A stretch of DNA of 64,000 nucleotides from Paramecium sonneborni (taxonomy: Eukaryota; Ciliophora; Oligohymenophorea; Peniculida; Parameciidae), in contig CAJJDN010000094.1 in NCBI GenBank assembly GCA_905182985.1, positions 109,263 through 173,262 on the forward strand, in the 5' to 3' direction. The notes beneath the pieces were generated by a model. The model did no database searches, was not told the DNA's origin, and was given only the letters and a program-made list of their open reading frames with translations. The position numbers were made by a program, and so were the translations under genes. Each line of letters starts with the position of its first letter. Within the stretch, counting starts at the first letter, position 1. Shown piece by piece: positions 24,755 to 37,200 of the stretch.

Positions 24755-25075
24755 ATGTAAGAGGGATAGAAAGAATAAGAAGTAGGTAAAGTTTATGATA
24801 GAGATACATTAATGAAAGAAGTTGATATGTTGATATCTTAAAATTAATATGGTTAAGCAGAAGAGAAGTTAACAGATTATTTACAATAGAACAAATCTGA
24901 TTCAGAAGCATTTAAAAAGAGATCGAATATATATTTGAAGAATGGTAAATATATATAGGCATTACATGATATTGAGAGTGCAATGTTATTGGATTCTTCG
25001 ATGCCTTGTTGCAAGAGTAGTTATGAACATTATTAAATAAAGAAGGGATTAATGAGAATGAGTAATGATATTTGA
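24755..25075 (+). CDS. Small TPR-like protein, 106 aa
   Basis: ATG 24755-24757 is the first in this frame after an upstream TGA. The core reads as one good tetratricopeptide unit (residues about 45-80: EAFKKRSNIYLKNGKYIQAL then HDIESAMLLD), followed by a partial third helix. Families with such short TPR units usually mediate protein contacts. No targeting signal is seen. The stop lies only 29 bp before the PWP1 start on the same strand, so there is almost no room for a separate promoter. The gene may be an N-terminal remnant of a longer TPR protein. Confidence 0.6.
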
Positions 25076-25104
25076 ATTGAAATAATAATAAAAATTTATA
25101 ATTT

Positions 25105-26691
25105 ATGGCATAAAATTTAATATCAGCAATAGCATGGGTTTCAAGGGGTTATGCAATAAAATAACCAAAGGAGTTTGATATAGATGAAGAGGAGATAAAT
25201 AAGATGAAGCAAGATAAACTAATAAACAAGAAGTATTTAATTTAATAAGTGTTTTTAGTTTAACATAAGATTTGGGTAAGATTCAAGAGCAAGATGAAGA
25301 TTCAAGTGGGGATAATCTTCCAGTATTTTGTTAAGATTTGGAGATGCATGGAAAATAATAATTACCAGATGATGGATATCCAGTGGCAATAGAAGATTTA
25401 AGTGATGAAGAAAAAGAAGATTATCAAATAAAATCATCAGATGCATTGGTTATAGCAGCAAAGATAGTATAAATATGTATTAATATTATTAGGAAAATGA
25501 GTTTTCATCTTTGGAAGTATATATATATGAAGAAGAGAAAGCAAACTTATTTGTTCATCATGAAATACAATTATCTGCATTTCCTTTAGCAGTAGAATGG
25601 TTACCAATTTAACCAGGTTAAGTTGAGAGTACATCTGCAACAAAAGGAAATTATGCAATTGTTTCATCATTTTTACCAGAGATAGAAATTTGGAATTTAG
25701 ATGTAGTTAATGTTTTAGAACCATCAGTAGTTTTAGGAGGTGAAATTGAATAAAATTATAAGAAAGTTAAAAATTTAAAGAAATAAAATAAGAAATCATA
25801 TAAAGCTGATAGTCATACTGATTCAGTATTAAGTTTATCTTTAAATTCATTTAAACCAAATATATTATTATCAGGATCAGCAGATCATTCAGTTAAATTA
25901 TGGGATTTAATGTTATAGAAATGTGTATTTACCTACAATCATCATAAAGATAAAGTATAAATCTCAAAGTTTAATACAAAAGAGGAAAGTGTAATATTAT
26001 CAGGAGGTGAAGATGGAAAATTATGTTTATTTGATGCAAGATCTCCAGATTCTATTCATTAACATAAAATGTTAGGATCTTTAGAAAGTGCTTGTTGGGA
26101 TCCAATTAAAGGATATTAGATTGCATATTCAACAGAAGATGGAAATTTGATATTATTAGATGCTAGAAAAATAGGAGAATAACCATTAGCCAATTTTAAT
26201 GTAAATAAGAAGGCACTCAGTAGTGTTCATATGAGTACTGGAGTGCCAGGATTATTAGCTACTACATGTTTAGATGGTAAAATCAGAGTTTATGATACAG
26301 ATGCTCCTATTAAGAATGGATAATTATAATTAATAAGTTCATATAATCCAAAATTAGTAAAATATTTAATCAATTTATATAGGAATCACTTTATTGTGGT
26401 CAATTCTATTAAGACTCTCCATGGACCTATGGTTGTGGATCAAGTTAAGGAGAATTATTTGTTTGGGATATGTAAGAGAGTCAATAGATTGTCAGTCATT
26501 TTAGCAGTAGAGTAGCACCAGAATCAAGACCTAAAGTTGAAGATGTAATTATATTTAATATTGTATAGTGTACTAATAAAAATACAGATGATTTATGTAT
26601 GAAAGAAAGAGAAGAAATATAGAAGATGGAATAAGAAGATAAAGAAGATATGGAAGAAGGAGGATTATAAGAAGAAGAACATAATAATTGA
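25105..26691 (+). CDS. PWP1: Periodic tryptophan protein 1 (WD40 ribosome-biogenesis factor)
   Basis: 494 aa after four inferred introns (26, 26, 26 and 24 nt; total a multiple of three). The N-terminus (ISAIAWVSRGYAIKQPKEFD) matches the PWP1 opening xVAWVxxGxAKxxPDK, and the acidic DLSDEEKEDYQIKSSDALV matches its hallmark linker. WD40 blades follow: SADHSVKLWDL, GGEDGKLCLFDARSP, STEDGNLILLDARK, ATTCLDGKIRVYD and GSSQGELFVWDM. PWP1 is nucleolar and takes part in 60S maturation and rDNA transcription in yeast and animals. The last intron (24 nt, GTAATT...TAG) has no TGA, so its removal is inferred from borders only. The C-terminal tail is Glu-rich. Confidence 0.92.
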
Positions 26692-26737
26692 TTATTTATT
26701 ATTTTTTGTATATTAGATTATGTATTGTTATAGTTAT

Positions 26738-28810
26738 TCATTCTTATCCATTATTATTATTATTTTATTATTATTATTGTGGATTTTATTCACTTAAATC
26801 TGATTCTTACATTAATCTTACTACATTTCTTACACAACTTCCTACTATCTTACCATCATCTGTTGTATCTCTATATAATAATATCGTCAAATTATCTATT
26901 GTTGCTCCGTATACAATTGAAAACATAGCAGATATCTACACATTATTAAATCTATGTTTACAAAATAAGAAAAGATAAATGAAACAATTAAAAAATAAAC
27001 TGGTTAATGGATTCCTATATTAGCACTAGTTGCTATAATTAATATGTAAGTTAATGAAACACATAAATTAGCTACAGCAAAACAATATGTTACTGATAAT
27101 TATTCACCATGATATTAAACTTAAGTTGTCTCTTTCAATTTCTTATCAAATACATATTAAGATTTTGCACTCATTAAAAATTCATCATTTCTCAAATAAG
27201 CTAATAAATAAGCTCTTTCATTTATGCATAATATTTTTTATAATCTACCAGATATTTCAAATTAAGGATTCTTCTTTTATCTAATCCATACATATATTCT
27301 TATTAATAATCTAGGAATCATTAATAAAAATATAAGAAACTCTCCAAACACTACAGAACCAAAATTATTAAATGCAAATATTTCTAAAATATTCATCAAT
27401 GATAATTCTGGATCTTAGCTATTTATTTTTTATCTGTGAATTCCCATATGTTTATACACTTCTACTACTTTCCCAATTAATAACATCTACTCACTGCCTA
27501 ATATTGCTAATGTCACCACTATTAATTCAAAAATGTGAATAAATCCCATAATAAATGTAGTCCAACTCAATTAAAATGTATTAAATGCATAATATCCTTC
27601 TACTGCTTTTCCAATCGAAAATAGATTACTATTATATTTATTCATTTTACGTTGCCATCCAAACCCATAATGCACAAAATATTAATAAACATCCTGCACT
27701 ACCCATTAATAATATTAGAATCTCTCTAAATCTAGATGGTTACCCTTCTTATTATTGAATTCCAGATGATGAAAAATCAAAAAAATAATTTACTATTTAA
27801 ATTTTGACTCCCATTGTTTTATATGTCTTGCGATTTAATATTAAATCTATCAAAAAATATACACCAAATAATAAGAATAATACACTAGATATCAATATTA
27901 TAATTATATTTGATTCCGCTACTTAAATCCTACCTATTGCTTACTCTCTTGTTAACATAACTGCTCCCATACCTACAGGTTAAGTATATCCAGATTATTT
28001 CATATAATAAAACAAACCCAATGTCCCTGATAAAAATAAACCAAATATTGATGTTATTGATATCACCCAAATTGCTGACTACTATAATTTAATCATCAAA
28101 AAGTAAAAAAGCTAACTTATTAAATTAATTTATCAATTGTTACTTTAGCAATAAACATAAAGCTAGTGTTGCAAATATTATTATCTTTCCATTACTAATA
28201 TCAGATAAAAAACTAATTATGCCTGATTATTATAATCCTTCTTATATATTATTGAAATAACTAGCCCTTTTTGGAAGACAAATATCTATAAATGGTACTG
28301 AATCATAATATAACATTGTAAATGTAGGATAATCAATTGATGCTCTATTTCTACATGAATTAATCATCTTATTTGGATAACATTCCAATTCCAATGATTC
28401 TAATTTATTTATATATATAGAACCATCATCATCATTTTCGACTGCCAAAACTGGACATTCTTTTACACAAACTGTTCTCACTAAATGTTTTTAATCTGTC
28501 GGATTTGTAAAATATATAAACTTGTATTACTCCAATCCTACATCTACTCCACACACATTCACTATTAACTTATAAAATTTATATCTATACAATCTATATC
28601 ATATGGTTTTCCTAATTGATCAGGATTACCAAATCCAAAACATATTATTGCTATCAAATATACTAATCCTTAAAAAAGTAAAAAATATAATCCATATTTC
28701 TTATCTTACAATTCCTTATGAGCCTTGTGTTCCTCTTCAGCTTCTTTTAAATCTTACTTTATATATGAACCAGGATAGTTGTTTACTTTTTACAAGATTG
28801 TTTAATCCAT
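26738..28810 (-). CDS. Choline-transporter-like protein (SLC44 family)
   Basis: About 660 aa, multi-pass membrane protein. The layout matches SLC44/CTL: a cytosolic N-terminus, a first membrane helix (YGLYFLLFQGLVYLIAIICF), then a large Cys-bearing loop with NVCGVDVG and VRTVCVKECP (family CxxCP), a series of hydrophobic helices, and a C-terminal block (MFSIVYGATIDNLTILLYRD, comparable to the CTL ...AVDTIFLCFLEDLE region). Introns: a 29-nt one joining DL to NVCG and a 26-nt one before the C-terminal block. One more intron must exist, because total length is not yet a multiple of three. The C-terminus ends in a Gln/Asn run encoded by an ATT/AAT repeat. Substrate cannot be told from sequence; choline is the family default. 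Confidence 0.85.
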
Positions 28811-28903
28811 TATTCAAATAATATAATATTTTTATTATTATTCGTTAACTATATCAATTACATATTAAACATCTAAAAAAAACTATTTATGATCAATTAA
28901 TAA

Positions 28904-29404
28904 TCATAATTACTCACTAAATTTCTTATCTTATGCTTTAAAATTAATTTCCATTTTACTCTTAAGATATTTTATTAAATATTCCATTTCTTTATTTTAA
29001 TAACTACTTATGCTATAAAAATAAAAATTCAAATATCTTAAATAGCTGTGTCAAATAATTTAATTTTTCTGATAGTTTACCAAAATTTCAAGGTTTCTCA
29101 ATTTAGTATAAACACATTTTATTCTTATATCATCATTATTTGTAGAAAAAAAATTAAATTATATTTTTATTAAATTAAATCAATTAAAAATCTCCATAAA
29201 ATCCAGTATATCTAATAATTTATTATAATTCTTAAAATACATATATACTAAATCTGATGAATTTTTTTAGAATATTTATTAACACAAATTATAAAATAAG
29301 TGGGTAAATTCTGATAAAGTATTTTAAGAACAAATTAATAATACTCTGTTTTCAATTTTTTTTAATTGTGCTTAATATTATAAGTGGGTATATGTTTGAG
29401 AATA
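28904..29404 (-). pseudogene. Probable decayed gene with two in-frame TGAs
   Basis: A single minus-strand frame looks coding from about 29404 down to a TGA at 28904-28906 (pieces such as NRVLLICSQNTLSEFTHLF and NKEMEYLIKYLKSKMEINF). It is broken by TGA at 29180-29182 and 29051-29053, all in the same phase. A 35-nt GTA...CAG segment covers the second TGA but shifts the frame. The 5' end is unclear: a coding-like frame continues to about 29520 in another phase. No family is recognised. It reads as a relic of a Leu/Asn/Lys-rich protein; the alternative is chance open frame in AT-rich DNA with a single stop codon. Confidence 0.35.
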
Positions 29405-29838
29405 ATCCTCATAAATTTTGAATATTTAAATTAATGCAAACTTGCTCTTTGATAAGTATTATAAAAATCACTGTACTTATAAATTATTTTTATTATTAGC
29501 AATTCCAACGAAAATAATAAATAAAAATGAACTTAAATAATATACATAATTATCATCATAAGGTTCTTATCATTTAATTGTAATTTTTTATATAATTAAA
29601 ATTTAGGATTATTATCTAATCAATTATTAAGTGACTAAATGTATTTTTATATTTTATCCTTTTTCTTAAGGGTTTTTTGAAATTTCCGCAAATTTGAAAT
29701 TAAAAATCTTAAAAAAACTTAAAATTTTAATTATAAAAATATATATGGACAGTGGATTGAAATATATATATATAATACTATTATTATTAATTTAAACATA
29801 GTTTATGTATTTTTAATAATAAAGGAACCAAATGCCAT
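29405..29838. other. 434-bp region without a confident gene
   Basis: AT-rich sequence downstream of RSP3. It may contain the 5' part of the decayed minus-strand gene, but no frame can be followed and no element is recognised. Confidence 0.4.
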
Positions 29839-31978
29839 TCATAATTCGAAATCATATATTGGAACATTAAGATTGGAATATTTTAGCTTCTTAAATTAAA
29901 GACTTTCAAACTCTGGAATATTTAAAAAGGATTCCAATCTAAATATAAATAGAAAAAATTACTTTTCTTTCAGATAAGTATAAATTTACAATCTACTAAA
30001 CTCAACTGCCCTTTCATCGTTTACAATTACCTGTTCTTGGAATGTATATTAAAATAAGCAATCTACAGTTTATCTTTCGCCTTCTTAAATTAACGGTTAT
30101 TCTCCATCATAAATATCTATTGTTTTAGGATCAAAATCCCATTTTCCAACAGGTTTAATAGGTTCAGGGGATTCCTATTATTGTAATTCAGCAGTCTATT
30201 ATTATTATGAATCTTGGTTGACTTAATCTTACTATTACTCAGGCTATTCTTCAACAAAATAAGGTACTAGCAAATTGACTACTGCTGTTACATTTTCAAG
30301 TTAACTTTGTGGTTATTTGAATATAAGATTGATTTTCTTTCTTGCTTCGACCATATCTAAATCATGTTATGTAATTTCAGGTTTTTGATATTCATCTTCA
30401 ACAGGCTATTACTCAATTTAATCAGTTTATTATTATTATTACTATTCTTCTGTTTATTAAGGAGGAGGTTAATCGTTTTATTATTATTATTATTCAGCTT
30501 CTTCTGTTTTTATTTTAACTTCTGCTTTGGGTTTAGGTTCTTTATAATTTACAGATTTAAAGTAAATATCTAAGAAACCATCTAATAATTTATTTAATAT
30601 TATTTTTCTAATATTAGGAACATATTATTATGAAACATAAGAGGACCAAAAAGGGTTTTAATTTTTTAATAATTCTATGGTTGCTTATTTAGAATTTTTT
30701 TCAAAAATATATAAATCTTCTTCAATTTTAGCAAAAGCTTCTTAAATGATTGATTAAAGAGATGAATTAATTGTTACATTGAATGTATTACATTTATTCA
30801 TTAATATATCCATCCAAATGGTTTAAATAATAGATTCATCAATTTAATCTAATTAATCTCCAGTGATTAAATCTAATACTTCAGCTAATAAAAGAAATAA
30901 ATCTAGATGTAAAACAACTCCTTTTTATGCAACTTCTGAGATGCCTTCTTAGATATTGGCTTAGAATATAGAATTTAAAGATTCTGCTTTAGATATTGTA
31001 AGATTGTAAAATGCTCCTCTTTGAACTTCTCTTTTTTCCTTTAATGCTCTTCTTCTTTTAATTTCAGCTTTTCTCTTTTTACGTTCTTCAATTTCAATTC
31101 TAATTCTCTCTCTTTCGTCTAATATAGCTTTTCTTCTTTATTATTCTTACTAATAAAAACTTGAATGTTATGATGTAATAGGTATTTAAACTTCATCTAA
31201 GAGATGATTAAAATTATCAAGACAATTTTAATTAGTTTGACAATTTAATTTAATTCTTTCAATCAACCATGGTAAGGAGTGTACTTTTAATTCTAATAAA
31301 TAATCATTTCTCAATAATCCTAAATTTTCAAGATCTTTTAGAATTCTATAATTGACTCCTTTGACTACATTTTTAGATAGAGTTCTTGCAATAAATTTTT
31401 ATTATGACAGTTTCATCTAATCTTAATATAATTTGTGTTATAAGACTCTTCTTTCCTAAGTAAATAATGATTATAATAAAATACTCTTTCTTCTTTTCTT
31501 CTAACATAAGCTGCTTCCATTCTCTAAGTTACCATTAATTCAGCATTTCTTTTTTTTTCAAAGGCTGCTTTCTAAATTCTTAACTCTTCTCTTTCTAATT
31601 CTTCAATCAATTCCATTCTTGCTTATTCTACAGATTTGCCCACTAAAACTTATAAAACAGGCTCCACCTCTAATATGTAATCAAACAAATCAGGCTCATA
31701 TGATTCAATCTGTGTTTCTACATCTCTTCCCTTAGGTAATGGTTTATATTCAGGAGTTGGCTTGACTATTAAGTTACACATACAGGTCGATCAATATAAT
31801 AATCTGGTTTTATTTTTGATTCATCATCAGGTAGGTCTGTAAGTTCTTCATATAAATCTTAATCTCTGTATTTTGGATGAGATACTTATGGCTCAGCTTC
31901 AAACTAATAAACATTTGCTTATGCTTGCATATTATTTAAATTAATAACTGATGCATATATATTTTCACAAACAATCAT
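29839..31978 (-). CDS. RSPH3: Radial spoke protein 3 (axonemal stalk dimer, RSP3/RSPH3)
   Basis: 687 aa after three introns (23, 29 and 24 nt; total divisible by three). RSP3 dimers form the radial spoke stalk anchored to doublet microtubules. The start (ENIYASVINLNNM) lies just after an in-frame TGA. The conserved RSP3 core is plain: FDYILEVEPVLQVLVGKSVE (family REVEPILEVLVGKTLEQ), ELIEELEREELRIQKAAFEK and NAELMVTQRMEAAYVRRKEE (family RNAELVETQRMEAAERRR). A second helical region carries YRILKDLENLGLLR and the long ERERIRIEIEERKKRKAE helix. The last 150 residues are Glu/Gln/Pro-rich. The final 24-nt intron (29939-29962) restores the frame into YDFEL. This is the clearest ciliary gene in the window. 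Confidence 0.93.
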
Positions 31979-32485
31979 TCCTTCTTATAGTATTTTTATA
32001 CTTTCTACTCAAAGATTCATCTACTTTTATCAATCAATTCATATTGCATAAATATATTATAATCAAAAATCCCTTACCTTTTTATATTATATTTAATTTC
32101 ATCAAAACACAATCTCCACACTAATTTTCAATATTTCACTTTAATCTTATTTTCAACATCATAAAATAATTTGGAGATTATTTTCCTAATTTAAAACTAT
32201 CTCCTTTTATTTTGCTTTATAATTTTTTAATATATAAAATCTTTATTTCTCTTTACTGATATATCGAATTATCAATATATAGTTATCTTAAATCAATAGA
32301 AAAAGATTAATAAACAATCAATTTCGATATCATTTAATATAATCATATAACAATATATTCTTTTATCTAAAAAAGTACTTAAACATATATCAAAATTGTA
32401 TTATCATTGTTCAAACAATGTTATTAATGAAGAATACTTATTAGATATATAAATACAATTATATTATAATTATTTATATATTATT
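31979..32485. promoter_or_regulatory. 507-bp divergent intergenic region
   Basis: It separates the RSP3 start (minus) from the RING gene start (plus). It is AT-rich with no coherent frame, presumably holding both promoters. No motif is identified. Confidence 0.4.
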
Positions 32486-33099
32486 ATGGATCCTCCATAA
32501 TCAAGAAGACCCCCAATATTTGGTCCTTTGAGATAAAATAGATTTGAAACTAAGTGTAAACATTGTAAAAAATGTATAATTGAGAAAATTTTAAAGAATA
32601 GGATCCATAATAGCTTTAATAGCATGAAAGGCAGTGTTAATAGTAAGAATAGGGTGCTTTAACATAATTTGTTAATGCAGGAACCAAATTAATTAGAGGA
32701 TTTAGTTAAGGAATGCAAAGAAATGTAGAGAGATTAGGTAATGCAATTTCAAATGAATATCATTAAATTGAAAGAATATTTACTAATTAACCTAATCCAG
32801 TGACAATAGATATTTATTAAGAATAATTTAATCGATTGCGTTAAGAAGAAATAAATAATTAGGAAGCAGAGTAACCTAAAAAAGAGGCTAACTTAATCGA
32901 ATATAATTTTATAAATAAACGCAATTTAACTCCATCTGCTAAGATTTGTTGTATATGTTAAGAGGAATATATTGAGAATGAGAAAATAATATTACTTTAA
33001 TGTATGCATAGATATCATAAATAATGTTTGAATGACTGGATCAAGAGAAATCCAATTTGTCCAATTTGCAAAATGAATATATATTAATAATATTAATGA
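32486..33099 (+). CDS. RING-H2 finger protein (probable E3 ubiquitin ligase), 194 aa
   Basis: The C-terminus is a full RING-H2 domain: CCICQEEYIENEKIILLQC, then MHRYHKQCLNDWIKRNPICP and ICK, giving C-x2-C...C-x-H-x2-H-x2-C...C-x2-C. The Trp before the last Cys pair is the usual E2-contact residue. Such proteins promote ubiquitin transfer. The N-terminal two thirds is Gln-rich and helical with no transmembrane segment. One 29-nt intron (GTAAAC...GAG) near residue 25 is needed. It ends GAG rather than TAG, but without it the first exon runs into TGA, and with it the length is a multiple of three. The stop codon overlaps the next gene's first ATG. Confidence 0.8.
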
Positions 33100-34235
33100 T
33101 GAAATTAATATTTTTGTTTCTCTTTGCAAGTAGTTTAGTATTAGCTTAAGATATAATTGATGTAAATACTAATGGAGATGAAGCATTAGAAAATATAAAG
33201 AAATTAGAAGAGTAAGAATAAGAGGCAATAAATTCTACATATATTTAAAATGATAGAGAAAATTCTGATGATGAAAATTCAAAAAGTGAAAAAGAAGAGA
33301 ATGAATCAATAGATAGTGAAGAATAAACAGATACTGATGAAGATGCATAAGAAAATTTTTATGAGTTATTGGAAGCATTAAGACCATTATTTGGGGTAAA
33401 TAAATAATATTAATATAATATTAGCTTAGATATAAGGATAAAGAGAGAGATAATGAAGGATAAATAATTGAGGAGGAATCAGATTAAGAAAATTATGATT
33501 AACAAGATAAACCTTTAACTTAAGATGATGAATTTGAAAATGTAATTAAAAAAGTTGAATCTGATCCTTTAATGTTACTATGGGATTAATTAATGAATGA
33601 TTTTGATCCTGAAGATTTACTTACTTTTGAATTATAATCTGGATCTACAGAAGTATTTTAAATTATTAACTAATAATAGATTTTATATGAAACAATCGCA
33701 AAACCTACTACTATAAGAGGAGCTTATTTTATTCCTTAATTTAGATTGGATCAAAAAATAGATTTCTATATCAAAACTTCTAATAATACATTATTATATT
33801 CAAAAGAAAGAGTTTAAGAGGGTATTTTTAAAATTGATATTCCAGAAAAAGGAGAATATAAATTCATCTTTACTAATAAAAGAGTATTTATTTATTAATA
33901 GTTTAAGACCAAAGAACCATTAACAATAACTTTTGCTATTGATGTTCATGATTCTCATTAAGAATTCCTTAAATTAGTTGATTTAGATCCTTTAAATTTA
34001 AGAATAGAAAGATTATCTATGGCTATGAGGGTATATAAAATTATTATCAATAAAGGATAATTATTTTTATGATAAAATGGCTGCTTAATAATTTGAAGGA
34101 GGATTAAGAGAAGTTTAAAATGCAAATAATAAATTATTACTCTTCAGTCTTATTGAAATTATTGGTATTATTGCTATTACAGGATGGTAAGTATTCTATC
34201 TTAAAAGAATTTTGAGTAATTAGAGAATTATATGA
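33096..34235 (+). CDS. p24/emp24-type GOLD-domain cargo receptor with acidic insert, 361 aa
   Basis: A signal peptide (MMKLIFLFLFASSLVLAQD) is followed by about 150 very acidic residues, then a GOLD-like beta region (residues about 190-300: GAYFIPQFRLDQKIDFYIK, IDIPEKGEYKFIF, LTITFAIDVHD). Next comes a membrane-proximal coiled coil (REVQNANNKL), a single membrane helix (FSLIEIIGIIAITGWQVFYL) and a short basic tail KRILSNQRII. That order is the p24 layout, whose members cycle between ER and Golgi in COPI/COPII vesicles. The 150-residue acidic insert between signal and GOLD is not usual (most p24s are about 200-230 aa). Introns: 29 nt (GTAAAT...TAG) and 25 nt (GTATAT...AAG). ATG 33096-33098 overlaps the preceding TGA. 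Confidence 0.8.
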
Positions 34236-34287
34236 TTATATAATATGTTGTTGTATTACAAATGTTTATAAACATATTAATAATTTA

Positions 34288-37200
34288 TCATTAATTATTA
34301 TCTTTTTTTATAGATTGCATCTTATAATAATTGTTGATTTATTAATCTACATTATAATGTGGAAAATAATCATCAAAAGAATTAAGTTTTTCAAATAATT
34401 CCAAAAAGTTATTCTCTATTGAGATTCTTCTATTAAAATTATTATTTTATTCGATTCCACTATTAACCATGGTTTGGTTTTTTCTTGAATCTCTCTTCTT
34501 AAGTTCCGCTTAGATATCTGTTTAATATCTTTAGAATTATTATTAATTATTCTTTTTCATTGTATTTTAATTAAATCTCTTCTTTGTTTGTAATACACTA
34601 TCTTAAACTCTTTATAATGCATTTTAATTCAATTAAGATATTTATTACTCTTCAGATTATTATTCATATCTTTAAAATTTAGATTATCCTACTTCTTTAA
34701 TTTCATTAAAAAAGATCTTTCTACTACTCATACTACTACTAATTCCTTAAGAACATATAAATTATTCTGAATCTGTTCTTTTAGATTATAAAGTTTAGCC
34801 ACTATGTGAATAATTTACATAAGGAACAGAACTCAATTCCAATTAATTTATAAAATTATTATTATTATTGTTCTAACTTTATAAAGAATTTGAAGAAGCT
34901 AAAACCTTCTAAAATGATTCAACTTTATCGTATTCTTCAGAATCCAAAGATTCAGAATCTTCCTTTTTATCATTTTTAACTATAGCAATAAGCTTTCTCT
35001 TCTTTCCATTTGCTTACTAATTATATAATTAAAGATAGTTACTCTTCTAAAATCAATTACTCTTGTTTACTCTTTATTTTATATAAGATTTTGAATTACT
35101 TAATTTTTATTAGGCTTGTAATTCACAACTGGACATTCAGTAATATCATGTTCTTTAAAACAACTAAAACATTAAATATTTATTAAATAAGATTTATTTT
35201 CTATCAAAAGGGTATCAATAAGCATTCTATACTTTTAAAATTCTTGAGGACATTATCGAATTAAATTTTAAAATTAATTCTAATCTAAAGTTGCTATTTT
35301 AGTATATCCAATACTTTTAAATTCTATTCCCTATAATTAATTTTTAAAAAATGCAATATTATTAAAAATCTAAAATGGATTTTATATTTTAGCTAATTTG
35401 AATTCTTTCTAAGATTATTAACATTTTTAAACTATGCCTATTTATCCTTCCAATAGAAAATGAAGACACTCTTTCTATTTAACTACTTTATTTGGTTTTA
35501 AAATATCTTCAACTATTATTTCACATAAATTTAGTAATGTTTAATTAGAAAATGATTTCTTAAATATTGGGATACTTTATAAAATCTTTAAATATTTCTC
35601 TCTCTTCATTTTTTATTATAAATATATTGGTAAAGATTTTATATCAAATTTTGTTTTTCTATTTTCTTACTAATAATTAATAATTGATTTCAAAGTTTTT
35701 GGAGCATAATTAATATAATGATCTAATGGAAGTGATTGATAATTAATTATCTATCTAATTTTTACAAAATAAAAAATCAATAAAAGAATTCTAATCAAAT
35801 AAATAATAAAATAATAACGTTTTATTATGTTAGGATTGAAAAATAACACAACAAAAATATTTTAAATGTAATTTGTATAGTCTTATTATTATTCAGCAAA
35901 CATGTAAATAATAGTTTATGTAATAAAAGTAGCAAAATGAATTTAAATAGTTGTCATAATCACAAAAAGCTAATCATATTAATTTGAATAAAAATTTAAG
36001 TTTTGTATGAAATCAGTAATTTTGTAGATTCTTATTAAATACAACATATAAAATATTTTCTATGCCTCTCCTAAATCTAATAAAAATGCAAAAAATGGTA
36101 ACATAGTTAATACATCTGCAAACATACCTATCATATATAATTTATTAATAACAATTTGATAAGAGCAATCAATTAATTAAAAAATGATCAATAAATAATG
36201 GAAAACACACCAATTGCAAAGTGTTAAAGTGTTACAACCCAATTCTATAAGTAATATAGTCAAATAAAAGATTAGAAAGCAAATATAGAAACTGTATAGA
36301 ACTTACTTAATGACAGAATCTTATTTTATTCGATTAATAATTTCTTGTTTTAATGGAATGATANTTTTAAAATTAATTCTAATCTAAAGTTGCTATTTTA
36401 GTATATCCAATACTTTTAAATTCTATTCCCTATAATTAATTTTTAAAAAATGCAATATTATTAAAAATCTAAAATGGATTTTATATTTTAGCTAATTTGA
36501 ATTCTTTCTAAGATTATTAACATTTTTAAACTATGCCTATTTATCCTTCCAATAGAAAATGAAGACACTCTTTCTATTTAACTACTTTATTTGGTTTTAA
36601 AATATCTTCAACTATTATTTCACATAAATTTAGTAATGTTTAATTAGAAAATGATTTCTTAAATATTGGGATACTTTATAAAATCTTTAAATATTTCTCT
36701 CTCTTCATTTTTTATTATAAATATATTGGTAAAGATTTTATATCAAATTTTGTTTTTCTATTTTCTTACTAATAATTAATAATTGATTTCAAAGTTTTTG
36801 GAGCATAATTAATATAATGATCTAATGGAAGTGATTGATAATTAATTATCTATCTAATTTTTACAAAATAAAAAATCAATAAAAGAATTCTAATCAAATA
36901 AATAATAAAATAATAACGTTTTATTATGTTAGGATTGAAAAATAACACAACAAAAATATTTTAAATGTAATTTGTATAGTCTTATTATTATTCAGCAAAC
37001 ATGTAAATAATAGTTTATGTAATAAAAGTAGCAAAATGAATTTAAATAGTTGTCATAATCACAAAAAGCTAATCATATTAATTTGAATAAAAATTTAAGT
37101 TTTGTATGAAATCAGTAATTTTGTAGATTCTTATTAAATACAACATATAAAATATTTTCTATGCCTCTCCTAAATCTAATAAAAATGCAAAAAATGGTAA

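Noticed and set aside
26688..26978. Plus-strand frame of 96 codons in the standard code, rich in Ile, Leu and Tyr
   Set aside because: It is the antisense of the SLC44-like gene's C-terminal part, which has clear membrane helices and family motifs on the minus strand.
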